NCBI RefSeq assembly: GCF_000281895.1
Contig: NZ_CM001558.1
Location: 2,856,556 to 2,920,555 of the forward strand
Reading direction: 5' to 3'
DNA: 64,000 bases
Origin: Pseudomonas fluorescens Q2-87
GTDB taxonomy: Bacteria; Pseudomonadota; Gammaproteobacteria; Pseudomonadales; Pseudomonadaceae
The notes beneath the pieces were generated by a model. It searched no databases, had not been told where the DNA came from, and worked only from the letters and a program-made list of their open reading frames with translations. Positions 27,523-37,981 of this stretch are shown piece by piece. Position numbers and translations under genes: made by a program. Positions within the stretch are counted from its first letter, which is position 1. The number at the start of each line of letters is the position of its first letter.

Positions 27523-28845
27523 TCAGCGTGCTCGCCCGCGGGCGCGGTTCAACGCCAGCAAGCATCCACCAAAAAGCAGCGTCGCCCCGGCCACGAGCAA
27601 GGGCGACGGGCGCTGCGCAGGCTTGCGCCAGCCACCCTCGATGCGTCGTGTCCCGCTGGGAGGGTCAAACAGGTTGCCTGCGGACGACGCCGATTCGGCG
27701 CTGCGACTCAGGGCGAAGCGGGTGAGCCTGCCGGAGAGCTGGGCGAACCCTGGCAATAAAAAGTGCGCGAGCCGGGCGAATCTCGCCGCACCGCCTACGG
27801 TCGTGCCGGGCTTGGGGTTCAGCGCGCAGCGGACCATCGCCTCAGCCACTCGATGCGGGTCATAGACCGGAGGAGGGGGCTTGATGGCGTGGCCGGTGAA
27901 GTTGGCGCCATCGCGGAACCCCGGTGTGTCCATGGTCGCCGGATAGATATCGCAGACATGAATATCGGGCCATCCGCTGAGTTCGCCGCGCAAGGCTTCG
28001 GTCAAGCCGCGCAGCCCGTATTTGCTTGCCGAATAAGCCGCAGCATAGGGTTGCGCCACCCAACTGCCCAGCGACAGCGTGTTGATCAGGATGCCGCGCT
28101 TCTGTGCCTTGAAATAAGGCCAGGCCACGTGGGCACCACGCAGATACCCGAGCAGGTCTGTTTGCAGTATCTGTTCATGCACCTTGAGCGGCGTCTGTTC
28201 GAAACTGCCCACCGCACCCACGCCGGCATTGTTGATCCAGACATCGATGCGGCCGTCACCGAACGTCGCGGCCTCGGTTGCCAGGGCCTGCATCTGCTCG
28301 CTGCTGGTAACATCGGTGGGCACCGCCAGCGCGGCGGCGCCGAGTGCCACGCATTCATCCACGACCTCGGCGAGCGCCACGCTGTCGCGTGCCGCCAGCA
28401 CCAAACGGGCGCGCTCCCTGGCGAACGCTTGCGCTGCGGCACGTCCGATACCGCTGGAAGCTCCCGTGATGACCACCAGCTTTTCATGCAGGGCCGAGGG
28501 CTCTGGATCGTCGGGTTGCGCCGGACTGTCATCGCGTCGATTGCCGGCCGCGTTCGACTCCGGGGAGTAGGGAATCTGTTGCAGTTTCAGGCGCGCACCG
28601 TCAGCCAGGATCAGCGTCAGGTCTTCAATCGTACCGGCGATTTTATCGGGGTAGACCGGTTCGCCGTTCGGGTCGAGTTGGTCATACACAAACCGCTGCC
28701 CTTCCAACCAGCCCACCGCTGTCTGGAGTTCTGGGCCCAGGTAGTATTTGGCGTCGAGAAAAAAGCCAGGGAAATGGGGCTCGCGCTCCACACTTTCGAC
28801 CGCGTAACGCTCACCCGGCTTCATGCCGGTTTCAGGGGCAATCAT
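27523..28845 (-). CDS. SDR oxidoreductase with N-terminal extension and C-terminal membrane anchor
   Basis: 440 residues from the ATG at 28845 behind AAAGGAGG. Residues 1-115 form an unrecognised hydrophilic domain (for example FLDAKYYLGPELQTAVGW). The SDR core follows: TGASSGIGRAAAQAFARE, NNAGVG, catalytic Ser in NTLSLGS and YSASKYGL. The last 25 residues (LLVAGATLLFGGCLLALN then RARGRAR) read as a membrane helix with a positive tail, so the protein is likely tail-anchored. The two additions set it apart from the other SDRs in the window. Confidence 0.82.
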   Translation of the reverse strand: MIAPETGMKPGERYAVESVEREPHFPGFFLDAKYYLGPELQTAVGWLEGQRFVYDQLDPNGEPVYPDKIAGTIEDLTLILADGARLKLQQIPYSPESNAAGNRRDDSPAQPDDPEPSALHEKLVVITGASSGIGRAAAQAFARERARLVLAARDSVALAEVVDECVALGAAALAVPTDVTSSEQMQALATEAATFGDGRIDVWINNAGVGAVGSFEQTPLKVHEQILQTDLLGYLRGAHVAWPYFKAQKRGILINTLSLGSWVAQPYAAAYSASKYGLRGLTEALRGELSGWPDIHVCDIYPATMDTPGFRDGANFTGHAIKPPPPVYDPHRVAEAMVRCALNPKPGTTVGGAARFARLAHFLLPGFAQLSGRLTRFALSRSAESASSAGNLFDPPSGTRRIEGGWRKPAQRPSPLLVAGATLLFGGCLLALNRARGRAR

Positions 28846-29142
28846 GGTGAATTCCTCCTTTGGGTTGGTCTTGTGGTAGAGGCGGGAGGAAAAACAGGGG
28901 TTCAATCGAACTGAGTAAAGGCGGCCTACAGCTGACGAGATGCAGATTCTCGCCCTCGTTACGCGAGCGCTGTGCGCTGCTCCTCGAATGTCTTATCACC
29001 CATTGAAAATGGCACTCCGAAGCCTGGACGGGGAGGCGACACCCGCTATGCTTCGATGGTGGCGGCATGCCACTCATCGTGAACAGCGCCGCCTGGATCC
29101 AGACGAGCGTCTACTCGTCAGTGCCTCTTGCAGAGACGATCA

Positions 29143-30234
29143 ATGAATAAATACAAAGCAGTGCCTGGGGTTGCTTGGGGTGTGTTGTTTGGTTGCATGG
29201 GGCAGGCTGGGGCTTTTCAACTCTCACCGGATGGCACTGTTGCCGAGAGAGAAATGGCCAAGAAATATGATGTTTCCTACAAGGCAACGGTGCCCTTTGC
29301 AAGCTTTGCATTGCACAGTTTTGCCGATTCCGCCCACGAAGCGCTCACGCAGAAAATATACGGGTGTGACGGGGATTGGCAGGATTGCAATAACCCTGAT
29401 CTGGAAAACGCGGGCGCATACATTATTGCCGGCGTGCGCTGGAACGATGACCCAGTCTTTATGCCCGGCGTCGAGGATGCGAGGATCAAGGGCTGCGATG
29501 GTCGTTATTCCGTTGGTTTTATTACCCAAACACGGTGTTGGGTAAACCTTTTCGAAAACGCTGAGGCCAGGAGTACGGCCGATCCTCAGAGCTTCATGGG
29601 GGTTGGGAACTACATTTCGCGTTCCCATTTTGGCGACCTGCAGTTTTTGCACGCGATGGCCTCCCAAGAGCGAGACCCAGCCGAGAAAACCAAGCGTGAA
29701 ATGATGATGTGGGCGGAATTTGCCTGGGGAGTCGCGGATGGAACCTATCCGATCAATACTTATTTGAAAGACATCCGGATCCAGGGTTGGGACCAGCATT
29801 TCAACAATGGCCAGACCGTGCAGGATTTGTTTGCTGTCGGGCGCCCTTGGTTGCGAGCGAACGTTCATCAGGTGGCCTTTGGCAGCTTGCTTCACCTCGT
29901 CCAGGACAGTTTTGCAGGCGGGCATGTGCAGCGGCGAGAAGAGATCCTGGGCGACAAATGCATGGGCGGCACCGAGGCCGTGCTGGGACGAATAGAAGAG
30001 TTCCATTCCTACACCCGACAAAATCACGCCAAGCATAAGGATGATGATGCCAGCTCAGTCGCCAGACTCATGCTGGTGAGGCATGAGCCCGACGTCGTTG
30101 ATGCAGGCAAAAAGCTGAGGGGGTACATCGCCGACCGCAAGAAGTGGGCGGATGTGAAACCTTATCTGGAAGACTGTCTGTTTGCCTTGGCTAATGAAAC
30201 AAGTGCGGCCTCGGCGGGCGACAAGTACCGGTAG
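29143..30234 (+). CDS. Secreted protein of unknown function, phospholipase C-like metal motif
   Basis: 363 residues from the ATG at 29143. A signal peptide (MNKYKAVPGVAWGVLFGCMG then QAGAF) precedes an all-alpha-looking domain. The stretch HQVAFGSLLHLVQDSFAGGH resembles the HxxxD...GH pattern of zinc-dependent phospholipase C / S1-P1 nucleases; WNDDP and RSHFGDLQFLHAMASQE may add ligands. Six cysteines, four of them early, suggest disulphides. I do not recognise a named family with certainty. Base use is more AT-rich than the neighbours, so recent transfer is possible. Monocistronic between divergent and convergent genes. Confidence 0.7.
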   Translation: MNKYKAVPGVAWGVLFGCMGQAGAFQLSPDGTVAEREMAKKYDVSYKATVPFASFALHSFADSAHEALTQKIYGCDGDWQDCNNPDLENAGAYIIAGVRWNDDPVFMPGVEDARIKGCDGRYSVGFITQTRCWVNLFENAEARSTADPQSFMGVGNYISRSHFGDLQFLHAMASQERDPAEKTKREMMMWAEFAWGVADGTYPINTYLKDIRIQGWDQHFNNGQTVQDLFAVGRPWLRANVHQVAFGSLLHLVQDSFAGGHVQRREEILGDKCMGGTEAVLGRIEEFHSYTRQNHAKHKDDDASSVARLMLVRHEPDVVDAGKKLRGYIADRKKWADVKPYLEDCLFALANETSAASAGDKYR

Positions 30235-30288
30235 GCAGATTCGGCTTGATCGATACAGTCTCTGGGCCCTTTAGCCTTGCATTCACCC

Positions 30289-31128
30289 TCAGTCCAGATC
30301 CTCGGGCTGATGCCGTTCCGGTACCTGGCTCGCTTCATCGCCCCATGTGCGGTTGACCCGTTGCCCGCGGACGACGGCTGGTCGATTGGCAATCTCCTCG
30401 GCCCAGCGCTGCACGTGGGTGTATCGGGCCGCATCAAGGAACTCGGCAGCCGAGTACACGTTGTTGCGCACCAGTTGGCCATACCACGGCCAGACCGCGA
30501 TGTCGGCGATGGTGTAGTGGTTGCCCGCCAGGTACGGGCTTTCGCCGAGACGGCGATCCAGCACGTCCAGCTGCCGCTTGGCCTCCATGGTGAAGCGATT
30601 GATCGGGTATTCGAGCTTTTCCGGCGCATAGGCGTAGAAATGGCCGAAACCGCCGCCCAGGTATGGCGCCGCGCCCATCTGCCAGAACAACCAGTTCAAC
30701 GTTTCGGTGCGGCCGGCAGGGTCGCCAGGCAGCAATGCGCCGAATTTTTCCGCCAGGTACAGCAGGATCGAACCGGACTCGAAGACCCGAATGGCCGGCT
30801 CCACGCTGCGGTCCAGCAGGGCCGGGATCTTGGAGTTGGGGTTGATGTCGACAAAACCGCTGGAGAACTGATCGCCCTCGCCGATGCGGATCAGCCACGC
30901 ATCGTACTGCGCGCCTGCATGACCCAACGCCAGCAACTCTTCGAGCAGGATGGTCACTTTCACACCGTTGGGCGTGGCCAGCGAGTAGAGCTGCAAAGGG
31001 TGCTTGCCCGTCGGCAGGGTCTTTTCGTGGGTCGGCCCGGCAGTGGGGCGGTTGATGTTGGCGAACTGGCCGCCAGACGGGGCCTCGTGCTTCCAGACCT
31101 TGGGAGGAACGTAGGACGTTTTGCTCAT
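30289..31128 (-). CDS. yghU: Glutathione-dependent disulfide-bond oxidoreductase, nu-class GST
   Basis: 279 residues from the ATG at 31128. N-terminal segment YVPPKVWKHEAPSGGQFANINRPTAG and the thioredoxin-like LYSLATPNGVKVTILLEELLALG with TPNGVK are those of YghU-type nu-class transferases. The C-terminal helical domain includes LYLAEKFGALLPGDPAGR. These proteins bind two glutathiones and reduce disulphides and hydroperoxides. Confidence 0.92.
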   Translation of the reverse strand: MSKTSYVPPKVWKHEAPSGGQFANINRPTAGPTHEKTLPTGKHPLQLYSLATPNGVKVTILLEELLALGHAGAQYDAWLIRIGEGDQFSSGFVDINPNSKIPALLDRSVEPAIRVFESGSILLYLAEKFGALLPGDPAGRTETLNWLFWQMGAAPYLGGGFGHFYAYAPEKLEYPINRFTMEAKRQLDVLDRRLGESPYLAGNHYTIADIAVWPWYGQLVRNNVYSAAEFLDAARYTHVQRWAEEIANRPAVVRGQRVNRTWGDEASQVPERHQPEDLD

Positions 31129-31206
31129 GTAGACGTACCTCTTCGTTTGCTTGCGGTAATGACCAGGGATGCGAAGGGCGCGCAATAGCGCACTGATCCC
31201 AAGAGT

Positions 31207-31941
31207 CTACCGCTTCTCTTCCATGATTCGCGCGACTTCCCCCGAGGCCTTGAGCTGCTCGAAAGCACGTTGAGCCTTGGCGACGACTTCGTCCGGCGTG
31301 CTCAGGCTGAAGGCCAGGTTGACCCGGTGGGGTTGCTCGTCGAGGGTATAGACCTCTTCCAGCGAGATGAAATCCACTTGGGCGTCTTTGCTCAGCAGGC
31401 GCGCCGCGTTTTCAGGTATCGGTATCAACTGGACCTGACGGTTCAACAGCTTCTGAAAGTTATCGTGGTTATCCACCGATACGACCAGCCGGGAAAAACC
31501 GCGCTGTTGCAGGTAAATCTGCTTGGCGTCATTGCGCACGACGCCGATGCTGTACTGCTTGGCTTCCTCGAGGTTGTTGACCACGATGCCGTCATTGCCG
31601 CGCAGCTTATACAGCCTGCTCTCCACCCGATGAATTTCCCCGACCCATTTGAACAGCGTCTCCCTGGCCGGGGTGCGATCCAACGGAAAAATCAGCACGT
31701 TAGGTTCGTGCAACGCTTTTTCATAGGCACGTGCCCATGGGTACAGCTGCAAGCTGTAATCCGTTAGCTGGGCGTTTTTCAACATCTGCTCGACGATACG
31801 ACTGCCCGGCCCGACCACTTTGTCCTCACGCTGATAGGCGTACAAGGAGTCTTCGGTGACGACTTCGATCGGCCCTGCATAACCTTCCAGGCTAATCAGG
31901 GCGAGCAGCAAGCATGAGCAGAGCGTAAGACGGATGTGCAT
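31207..31941 (-). CDS. Periplasmic SBP_bac_3-type binding protein (second)
   Basis: 244 residues from the ATG at 31941 (GGAG nine bases upstream); signal peptide MHIRLTLCSCLLLALISLEG. Core block YPWARAYEKALHEPNVLIF and DRTPARETLFKWVG is shared with the protein at 33318. Lies 28 bases downstream of the diguanylate cyclase gene on the same strand. No permease or ATPase nearby, so a sensor-partner role is more likely than transport (inference). Confidence 0.82.
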   Translation of the reverse strand: MHIRLTLCSCLLLALISLEGYAGPIEVVTEDSLYAYQREDKVVGPGSRIVEQMLKNAQLTDYSLQLYPWARAYEKALHEPNVLIFPLDRTPARETLFKWVGEIHRVESRLYKLRGNDGIVVNNLEEAKQYSIGVVRNDAKQIYLQQRGFSRLVVSVDNHDNFQKLLNRQVQLIPIPENAARLLSKDAQVDFISLEEVYTLDEQPHRVNLAFSLSTPDEVVAKAQRAFEQLKASGEVARIMEEKR

Positions 31942-31969
31942 ACACAAATCTCCAGGCACGCGATGATGT

Positions 31970-33316
31970 CTACAGGGAAACGCGATCGCGCCCCTGGTGT
32001 TTGGCCCGGTACAGCGCTTGGTCGGCGCGCTGCAACAGTGGGTCGAAATGATCCATGGTGTCAGGGTCCAGCTCGGCGACGCCGATGCTCAAGGTGACAA
32101 AGGCTGAGACTTGAGAACCACTGTGGGGCAGTTCCCGCGCAGCCAGGCTCGTGCGCAGACGCTGGGCGGCGTCGTAGGCCTGGGCGGCGTCGGTGTTGGG
32201 CAGGACCACGACGAACTCTTCGCCGCCGACTCGGGCGGTCAATTCGTCTGATCGCCCGAAAACGCTGCGCAGGGTGTCGGCGATCTGCTTCAAGCACTGG
32301 TCGCCCTGCATGTGTCCGTAGGTGTCGTTGTAGATCTTGAAGAAGTCGACGTCACACATGAGCACCGCCAACGGGCTCTTGTGGCGTAGCGCACGGCGCA
32401 GTTCGTCTTCCTTCAGCTCGTCGAAATAGCGACGGTTGGCCAGGCCCGTCAGCGCATCGCGGCGAGACAGCGCTTCGAGGGCCTGGTTGGCTGCCTTGAG
32501 CTCCGCCGTGCGTGCTTCCACCAGTTCGGCCATTTGATCGCGGCTGGCGGCAAGGGCCAATTCATCCGAATGCTGGCGTTCCAAATGGGTGCGCAGGTTG
32601 TCCTGGAGTTCGTTGACCTGGGATTCGAGCAGGCTCAGTTCGTCCTGACGGCGTACCGTTCGCTGCAGCTTGAGGTGATGCTTGAGCGTGTGCGGGGCGA
32701 GTCCGCCCAGATGCCGGGCGATGTGGACTACGTGCACCGTCACCAGCCGGTTGAACATGGTCATGACCAGGCCGGCCAGCAGCAGCGACTGGATCACTTG
32801 GGTGATGACAATGCTGCGCGCTTCCCCCCAGAGTCGTTCCCAAAGCAAGTGGTTATCACCTTCGATCGTCAACTCGCCGACCTTCTCGTGAGCGCCGGCA
32901 TAGGGCTGCGCGATGAGCTGGCGATGCAGCACTGGCGCCACGCCTGTTTTTTCCACCGCGTAGCGATTGAGTTCGATCACTTCAGGGGCTTGGCCCGGCC
33001 GCAGGATATTCAGCACCACACGACCGACCGGTGCGGCCGTGGCGACGCTGGTAATCTGCTGGTCCAGGGATTCGCGGTCCATTTCCCAGATGGCGTGGGC
33101 CAGGGTGTTCTGGAAAACCTGGTCGATCAGGACCAGTTCCGAATTCATTTCCGCCAAGTTGTTTTCCCAGGCCAGCCAGGTGCGCCAGGTAACCATGACC
33201 AGGGTGAAAAGCAGGCAAAACAATAAGGTGGCAAGCACCAGGCGACGTCCTAACGAGCTTAACGCCTTGGCCTTGGGTTGCTGCAGGGTGGGCACTGTTC
33301 GGAAATCGACGCCCAT
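31970..33316 (-). CDS. Membrane-bound diguanylate cyclase
   Basis: 448 residues from the ATG at 33316, one base after the preceding stop, so translation is coupled. Helix 1 (LVLATLLFCLLFTLVMVTW), a periplasmic loop of roughly 110 residues, helix 2 (VITQVIQSLLLAGLVMTMF), a HAMP-like/coiled-coil linker and a GGDEF domain with GGEEF. The site five residues upstream of GGEEF reads RSDE instead of RxxD, so product inhibition may be absent. Flanked on both sides by periplasmic binding proteins, which may dock on its periplasmic loop. Confidence 0.9.
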   Translation of the reverse strand: MGVDFRTVPTLQQPKAKALSSLGRRLVLATLLFCLLFTLVMVTWRTWLAWENNLAEMNSELVLIDQVFQNTLAHAIWEMDRESLDQQITSVATAAPVGRVVLNILRPGQAPEVIELNRYAVEKTGVAPVLHRQLIAQPYAGAHEKVGELTIEGDNHLLWERLWGEARSIVITQVIQSLLLAGLVMTMFNRLVTVHVVHIARHLGGLAPHTLKHHLKLQRTVRRQDELSLLESQVNELQDNLRTHLERQHSDELALAASRDQMAELVEARTAELKAANQALEALSRRDALTGLANRRYFDELKEDELRRALRHKSPLAVLMCDVDFFKIYNDTYGHMQGDQCLKQIADTLRSVFGRSDELTARVGGEEFVVVLPNTDAAQAYDAAQRLRTSLAARELPHSGSQVSAFVTLSIGVAELDPDTMDHFDPLLQRADQALYRAKHQGRDRVSL

Positions 33317-33317
33317 A

Positions 33318-34076
33318 TCAAAACCATTTGCGTACGATGGCATCGTAAACGCCATTGCGCCGGATAGTCTGCAAGCCTGCGCGAAACTTCTCGACGGTAT
33401 CGGCCGGTGTATTGCGGCTGAACGCCATGTTGAAGCCCTCCGCACTGCTCAACTCGGGAAGTGGCAGCGAACGGACCAGCACTTTATCCGGATCCTCGCC
33501 GTTCTGGCGGGTCAGGTACAGCGCGTTGAGCTCATTGGAAATCCACAGCTCCACGTGGTCGACCTTGAGCTTGCGGTAGTTATGCTCGTACCGGGTGCTG
33601 GATTGCAGTTCTTCGCCGATGCGGAACCCTTTCGAGACCAGGTATTGCTCCCCGACGTCCTGATTGACGGTGGCGATCTGGTGACCATGGGCATCGGCCA
33701 GGCTGTTGAGTTTGACGGGGCGGTCGGCCAGTGAGTATATGTACCACTGCGTCGGGGCAATGGCGCCGACCCATTGGAAAAGCGATTCGCGCGCTGGCGT
33801 GCGCACGATGGAATAGATGAGCACGTTACTTTCATTGAGGGCCAATTCGTAGGCGCGGGCCCAAGGCATAGAGTGGATGGGGGCTTGCACGCCGATTTCC
33901 TTGAGCACGGCTTGGACCACCTCGGTGCTCATCCCCGTCACGCGGCCATCCTGCGTCATGTTGTAGGGCGGCAGTTCCTCGGTAACGATGCGCAGGGGGG
34001 CCTCTGCCGCGCAAGCCCTTGCAGCGAGGAACATCAGGAGCCCCCACGTCAGAAGGCGGTTAAGCGGCAAACCCAT
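33318..34076 (-). CDS. Periplasmic SBP_bac_3-type binding protein (first of locus)
   Basis: 252 residues with a signal peptide (LLTWGLLMFLAARACAA). Contains TEELPPYNMTQDGRVTGMST and the MPWARAYELALNESNVLIYS / RTPARESLFQWVG block also present at 31207 and, in looser form, at 13970. Its stop is one base from the cyclase start. The pattern binding protein, cyclase, binding protein suggests that c-di-GMP production responds to a periplasmic ligand. Confidence 0.83.
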   Translation of the reverse strand: MGLPLNRLLTWGLLMFLAARACAAEAPLRIVTEELPPYNMTQDGRVTGMSTEVVQAVLKEIGVQAPIHSMPWARAYELALNESNVLIYSIVRTPARESLFQWVGAIAPTQWYIYSLADRPVKLNSLADAHGHQIATVNQDVGEQYLVSKGFRIGEELQSSTRYEHNYRKLKVDHVELWISNELNALYLTRQNGEDPDKVLVRSLPLPELSSAEGFNMAFSRNTPADTVEKFRAGLQTIRRNGVYDAIVRKWF

Positions 34077-34211
34077 CGATAATCACCCTATGCAACCTGC
34101 AGAGCCTGGTAAGGCCTGGGAGCTGTCTCTCATATAGAGGGTTATCGGCTGGGTGTGCAGCTGCTTGAATCTGGTTGGAAACGGCGATGTCCGTCGGCTC
34201 CAGCCATGGGC

Positions 34212-35207
<996 letters not shown>

Positions 35208-35319
35208 GTGTTGCTCCCGGATCTGAATGGACGGGTGCAGTTTCCGGAAAACGTTACGCTGGATAAATCCCGTTTTATTGGTTTTACTGTTCGTGATATC
35301 TGAATAATGGAAGGGCACA

Positions 35320-36243
35320 GTGGACCGATTACAGGCAATGCAGGTATTCAGGCGCATCGTCGAACTGGGCGGCTTTGGCAAAGCGGCCGATGACCTTGGG
35401 CTGCCTCGGGCCACCGTCAGCCTGTTGATCCAGCAACTGGAAGCGCACCTCGGCGTACAGTTGCTACAGCGCACCACTCGGCAAGTGCGGGCGACGCTCG
35501 ACGGTGAGGCGTATTACCAACGCTGCGGCCATCTGTTGGACGATCTCGATGACCTGGAGAGTTCGCTGTCGGCGCAACGAAGCCAGCCACGCGGTACGTT
35601 GCGGGTGGACATGCCCATCGCCTTTGGATGCGCCTGGATTGTGCCGCGCCTGGCGGACTTCTATCGACGCTACCCAGCGTTGCAACTGGATCTGGGTTTC
35701 CATGATCGGCAAGTCCATTTGCAGCGCGAGGGCGTTGACCTGGCGATCCGCGCCGGCAACGTCGTCGACCAGGGATTGGTGGCGCGGCCCATCGTGCAGC
35801 TGCATCAAGTGACCTGCGCCAGCCCTGGCTACCTGACACGCGAGGGCGTGCCCCAAGGGCTGGAAGAACTGGAGGCGCACCGCGCGATCCGGTTTTCTTC
35901 CGGCAACGGACGTTTCTTTCCATTTGAATTCGAGGTGGCGGGGCAAGTGCGTGAAGCGCAAATGCCGGGAGAATTGATCGTCAACAACGCCGACGCCTAC
36001 GTGGCGGCCTGTGAAGCGGGATTTGGCTTGATCCAAGTGCCGCGCTACCACGTGCAACAGCAGTTGGCTGAAGGGCGCTTGGTTGCGGTGCTGGGCGGGT
36101 TCAGCGTGCCGTTGTGGCCGATTTCAGCGGTGTACCCGCCCCATCGACAGTTGTCGCCGAGGGTGCGGGTGTTTATCGACTGGGTAATAGAACTGTTGCA
36201 TGGCGTGGCGGATACACAGGGCTCGCTGATGAGTCGGGCTTAG
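35320..36243 (+). CDS. LysR-family transcriptional regulator
   Basis: 307 residues, GTG start behind GGAAGGG. N-terminal helix-turn-helix ([34 protein letters not shown]) and the LysR substrate domain with [20 protein letters not shown]. Overall pattern is of LysR proteins controlling adjacent oxidoreductases. Divergent from the aldo/keto reductase. Confidence 0.92.
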   Translation: MDRLQAMQVFRRIVELGGFGKAADDLGLPRATVSLLIQQLEAHLGVQLLQRTTRQVRATLDGEAYYQRCGHLLDDLDDLESSLSAQRSQPRGTLRVDMPIAFGCAWIVPRLADFYRRYPALQLDLGFHDRQVHLQREGVDLAIRAGNVVDQGLVARPIVQLHQVTCASPGYLTREGVPQGLEELEAHRAIRFSSGNGRFFPFEFEVAGQVREAQMPGELIVNNADAYVAACEAGFGLIQVPRYHVQQQLAEGRLVAVLGGFSVPLWPISAVYPPHRQLSPRVRVFIDWVIELLHGVADTQGSLMSRA

Positions 36244-36253
36244 ATATCAATAC

Positions 36254-36274
36254 AGGCGCCTTTTGGTTGCGCCT
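36254..36274. terminator. Hairpin between convergent LysR and SDR genes
   Basis: AGGCGC / GCGCCT with a nine-base loop in the 63-base gap between converging stop codons. No strong T tract. Confidence 0.4.
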
Positions 36275-36306
36275 AGCCCTCGTTCTTTCCAGCCCAGGCT
36301 CGCCGA

Positions 36307-37050
36307 TCAACGCAAGGTGTAGCCGCTATCCACCACCCAGTCCTGGCCATACACCCCGCGAGCGCCCTGGCTCAACTGGAAGAGAATGACATCTGCCACG
36401 GCGCCGGGCTCCAGGAACTGTCCGCCCAACAAACGTTGGTTGACGCTGTTGGCGACCGAGCCCAGCGCCTCTTCATCGAGGCCCAGGGTGCCCCAGATCG
36501 GTGTGGCGGTGGGGCCCGGTGAAACCATGTTCAGGCGAACGCCGTGGGGCGCCATTTCGACGGCCAGGGTGCGCATCTGTGCGCGCAATGCGGCTTTCGA
36601 TGCAATGTACGCCGCCAACCCTGGAAAAGTGACCTGCTCCAGGAACGTGCCGATGAAGACCACGGCCGCCTCGGCCGCCAGATGCTCGCGCAGGCTGCCC
36701 AAAGTGTTCAGGGCACCCGCGCCGTTGACTGCCCATTGACGGTCGAACGCCGTCAGATCCAGGCCGTCGGCCAGTTCGGCAATGCCGGCATTGGGCACCA
36801 GGCAATCCACTGGGCCAACGGAACCGGCCAGTTGGGCCAGCCTGGCGAGATCCGCCGGCTGGGTGACGTCTCCATGCAACCAGGTCAGCGTGTCTGCGAA
36901 TCGCTCGATCCATTCGCCTAGGCCACCGATTTGCCGGGACATGGCGATCACCCTCGATCCTCGTTCCAACAGACGTTGGGTGACGGCCAGACCGATACCC
37001 GAACTGGCACCGGTGACGACGCTGAGGCTGGGGTTGAATGCATTGTTCAT
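36307..37050 (-). CDS. Short-chain dehydrogenase/reductase
   Basis: 247 residues. TGASSGIG, PNAGIAE in the NNAG position, YIASKAALRAQ at the active site and the closing VYGQDWVVDSGYTLR of classical SDRs. The catalytic Ser position reads FIGTF. Preceded by a 160-base AT-rich leader; no operon partner on either side. Confidence 0.87.
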   Translation of the reverse strand: MNNAFNPSLSVVTGASSGIGLAVTQRLLERGSRVIAMSRQIGGLGEWIERFADTLTWLHGDVTQPADLARLAQLAGSVGPVDCLVPNAGIAELADGLDLTAFDRQWAVNGAGALNTLGSLREHLAAEAAVVFIGTFLEQVTFPGLAAYIASKAALRAQMRTLAVEMAPHGVRLNMVSPGPTATPIWGTLGLDEEALGSVANSVNQRLLGGQFLEPGAVADVILFQLSQGARGVYGQDWVVDSGYTLR

Positions 37051-37213
37051 GTGGCTTTCTTCCTAGGTTCGCCAAAAGCGGCAGGTAGCCTGATCAGAAA
37101 CTGTGCCAGTAAATAATGCCTTTAAAATCAAGTAATTGAGTTTATTTTGGTCGTTTTGACTCGCTCAGCGTGTGGTCTTAAATACCTGACTGTTGGTCGT
37201 TATGACATGGCCG

Positions 37214-37981
37214 TCAAGCCTTGACCCATCGTTGGCGACTCCAGCCACTCAATGCGTCCACGGCGAATACCAGGAGCAGCATGGCCAGGATCACGGTGCT
37301 GCCTTGGGCTTCCTGGAACAGGCTGAGGCTGACGTAGAGCATTTGCCCCAAGCCGCCAGCGCCAACGAAACCGAGCACGCTGGCCATGCGGATGTTGTTT
37401 TCCCAGCGGTACAGGATATAGGCCAGCAGCTGCGGCATCAGGTTGGGCAGTGTGCCGTAACAGAACGCCAACACCGCATTGCCGCCTTGCAAGCGGATGG
37501 CGTCGGCCGGTTCCGAAGGGGTGTTTTCCAGCGCCTCGGCGAACAGCCGGCCGAGTACGCCGGTGGTGTGCAGGGCCAGTGCCAGCGTGCCGGCATTGGG
37601 ACCGAGGCCAGCGGCAAGGACCATCAACGCGGCCCACACCAGTTCTGGAACCGCACGCAGCGCGTTGAGCACCAGGCGTGACGCGCTTTGCAGCGGCCAG
37701 CCGAAGCGTCCGGCCGCCGGCAGCGCCAATATCAGGCCCGCTACCGCCGCGAGCAGCGTGCCAAGGGCGGACATGGCGAGGGTTTCCAGGGCGCCGTGGC
37801 CGATCGCCTCCAGGTGATTCAGGCTCAGGTCCGGGCTGAGAAAACGCTGCGCGTAAGCGCCCATCCGACCCAGATTGCCGCTGTCGCCGAGCTCGCCCAG
37901 GTCGATGCCCAGATAGAGGAACGAGGCGACGACCGCGACGCCGATGCACAGGCCGATGACGGCGTTGAACAGGCGATTCAT
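37214..37981 (-). CDS. PhnE-type ABC permease (second)
   Basis: 255 residues, six hydrophobic segments, with the permease loop GNAVLAFCYGTLPNLMPQLL and [19 protein letters not shown], both typical of PhnE. Its ATG overlaps the stop of the previous permease by four bases. Together with the next gene it forms a heterodimeric channel. Confidence 0.9.
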   Translation of the reverse strand: MNRLFNAVIGLCIGVAVVASFLYLGIDLGELGDSGNLGRMGAYAQRFLSPDLSLNHLEAIGHGALETLAMSALGTLLAAVAGLILALPAAGRFGWPLQSASRLVLNALRAVPELVWAALMVLAAGLGPNAGTLALALHTTGVLGRLFAEALENTPSEPADAIRLQGGNAVLAFCYGTLPNLMPQLLAYILYRWENNIRMASVLGFVGAGGLGQMLYVSLSLFQEAQGSTVILAMLLLVFAVDALSGWSRQRWVKA

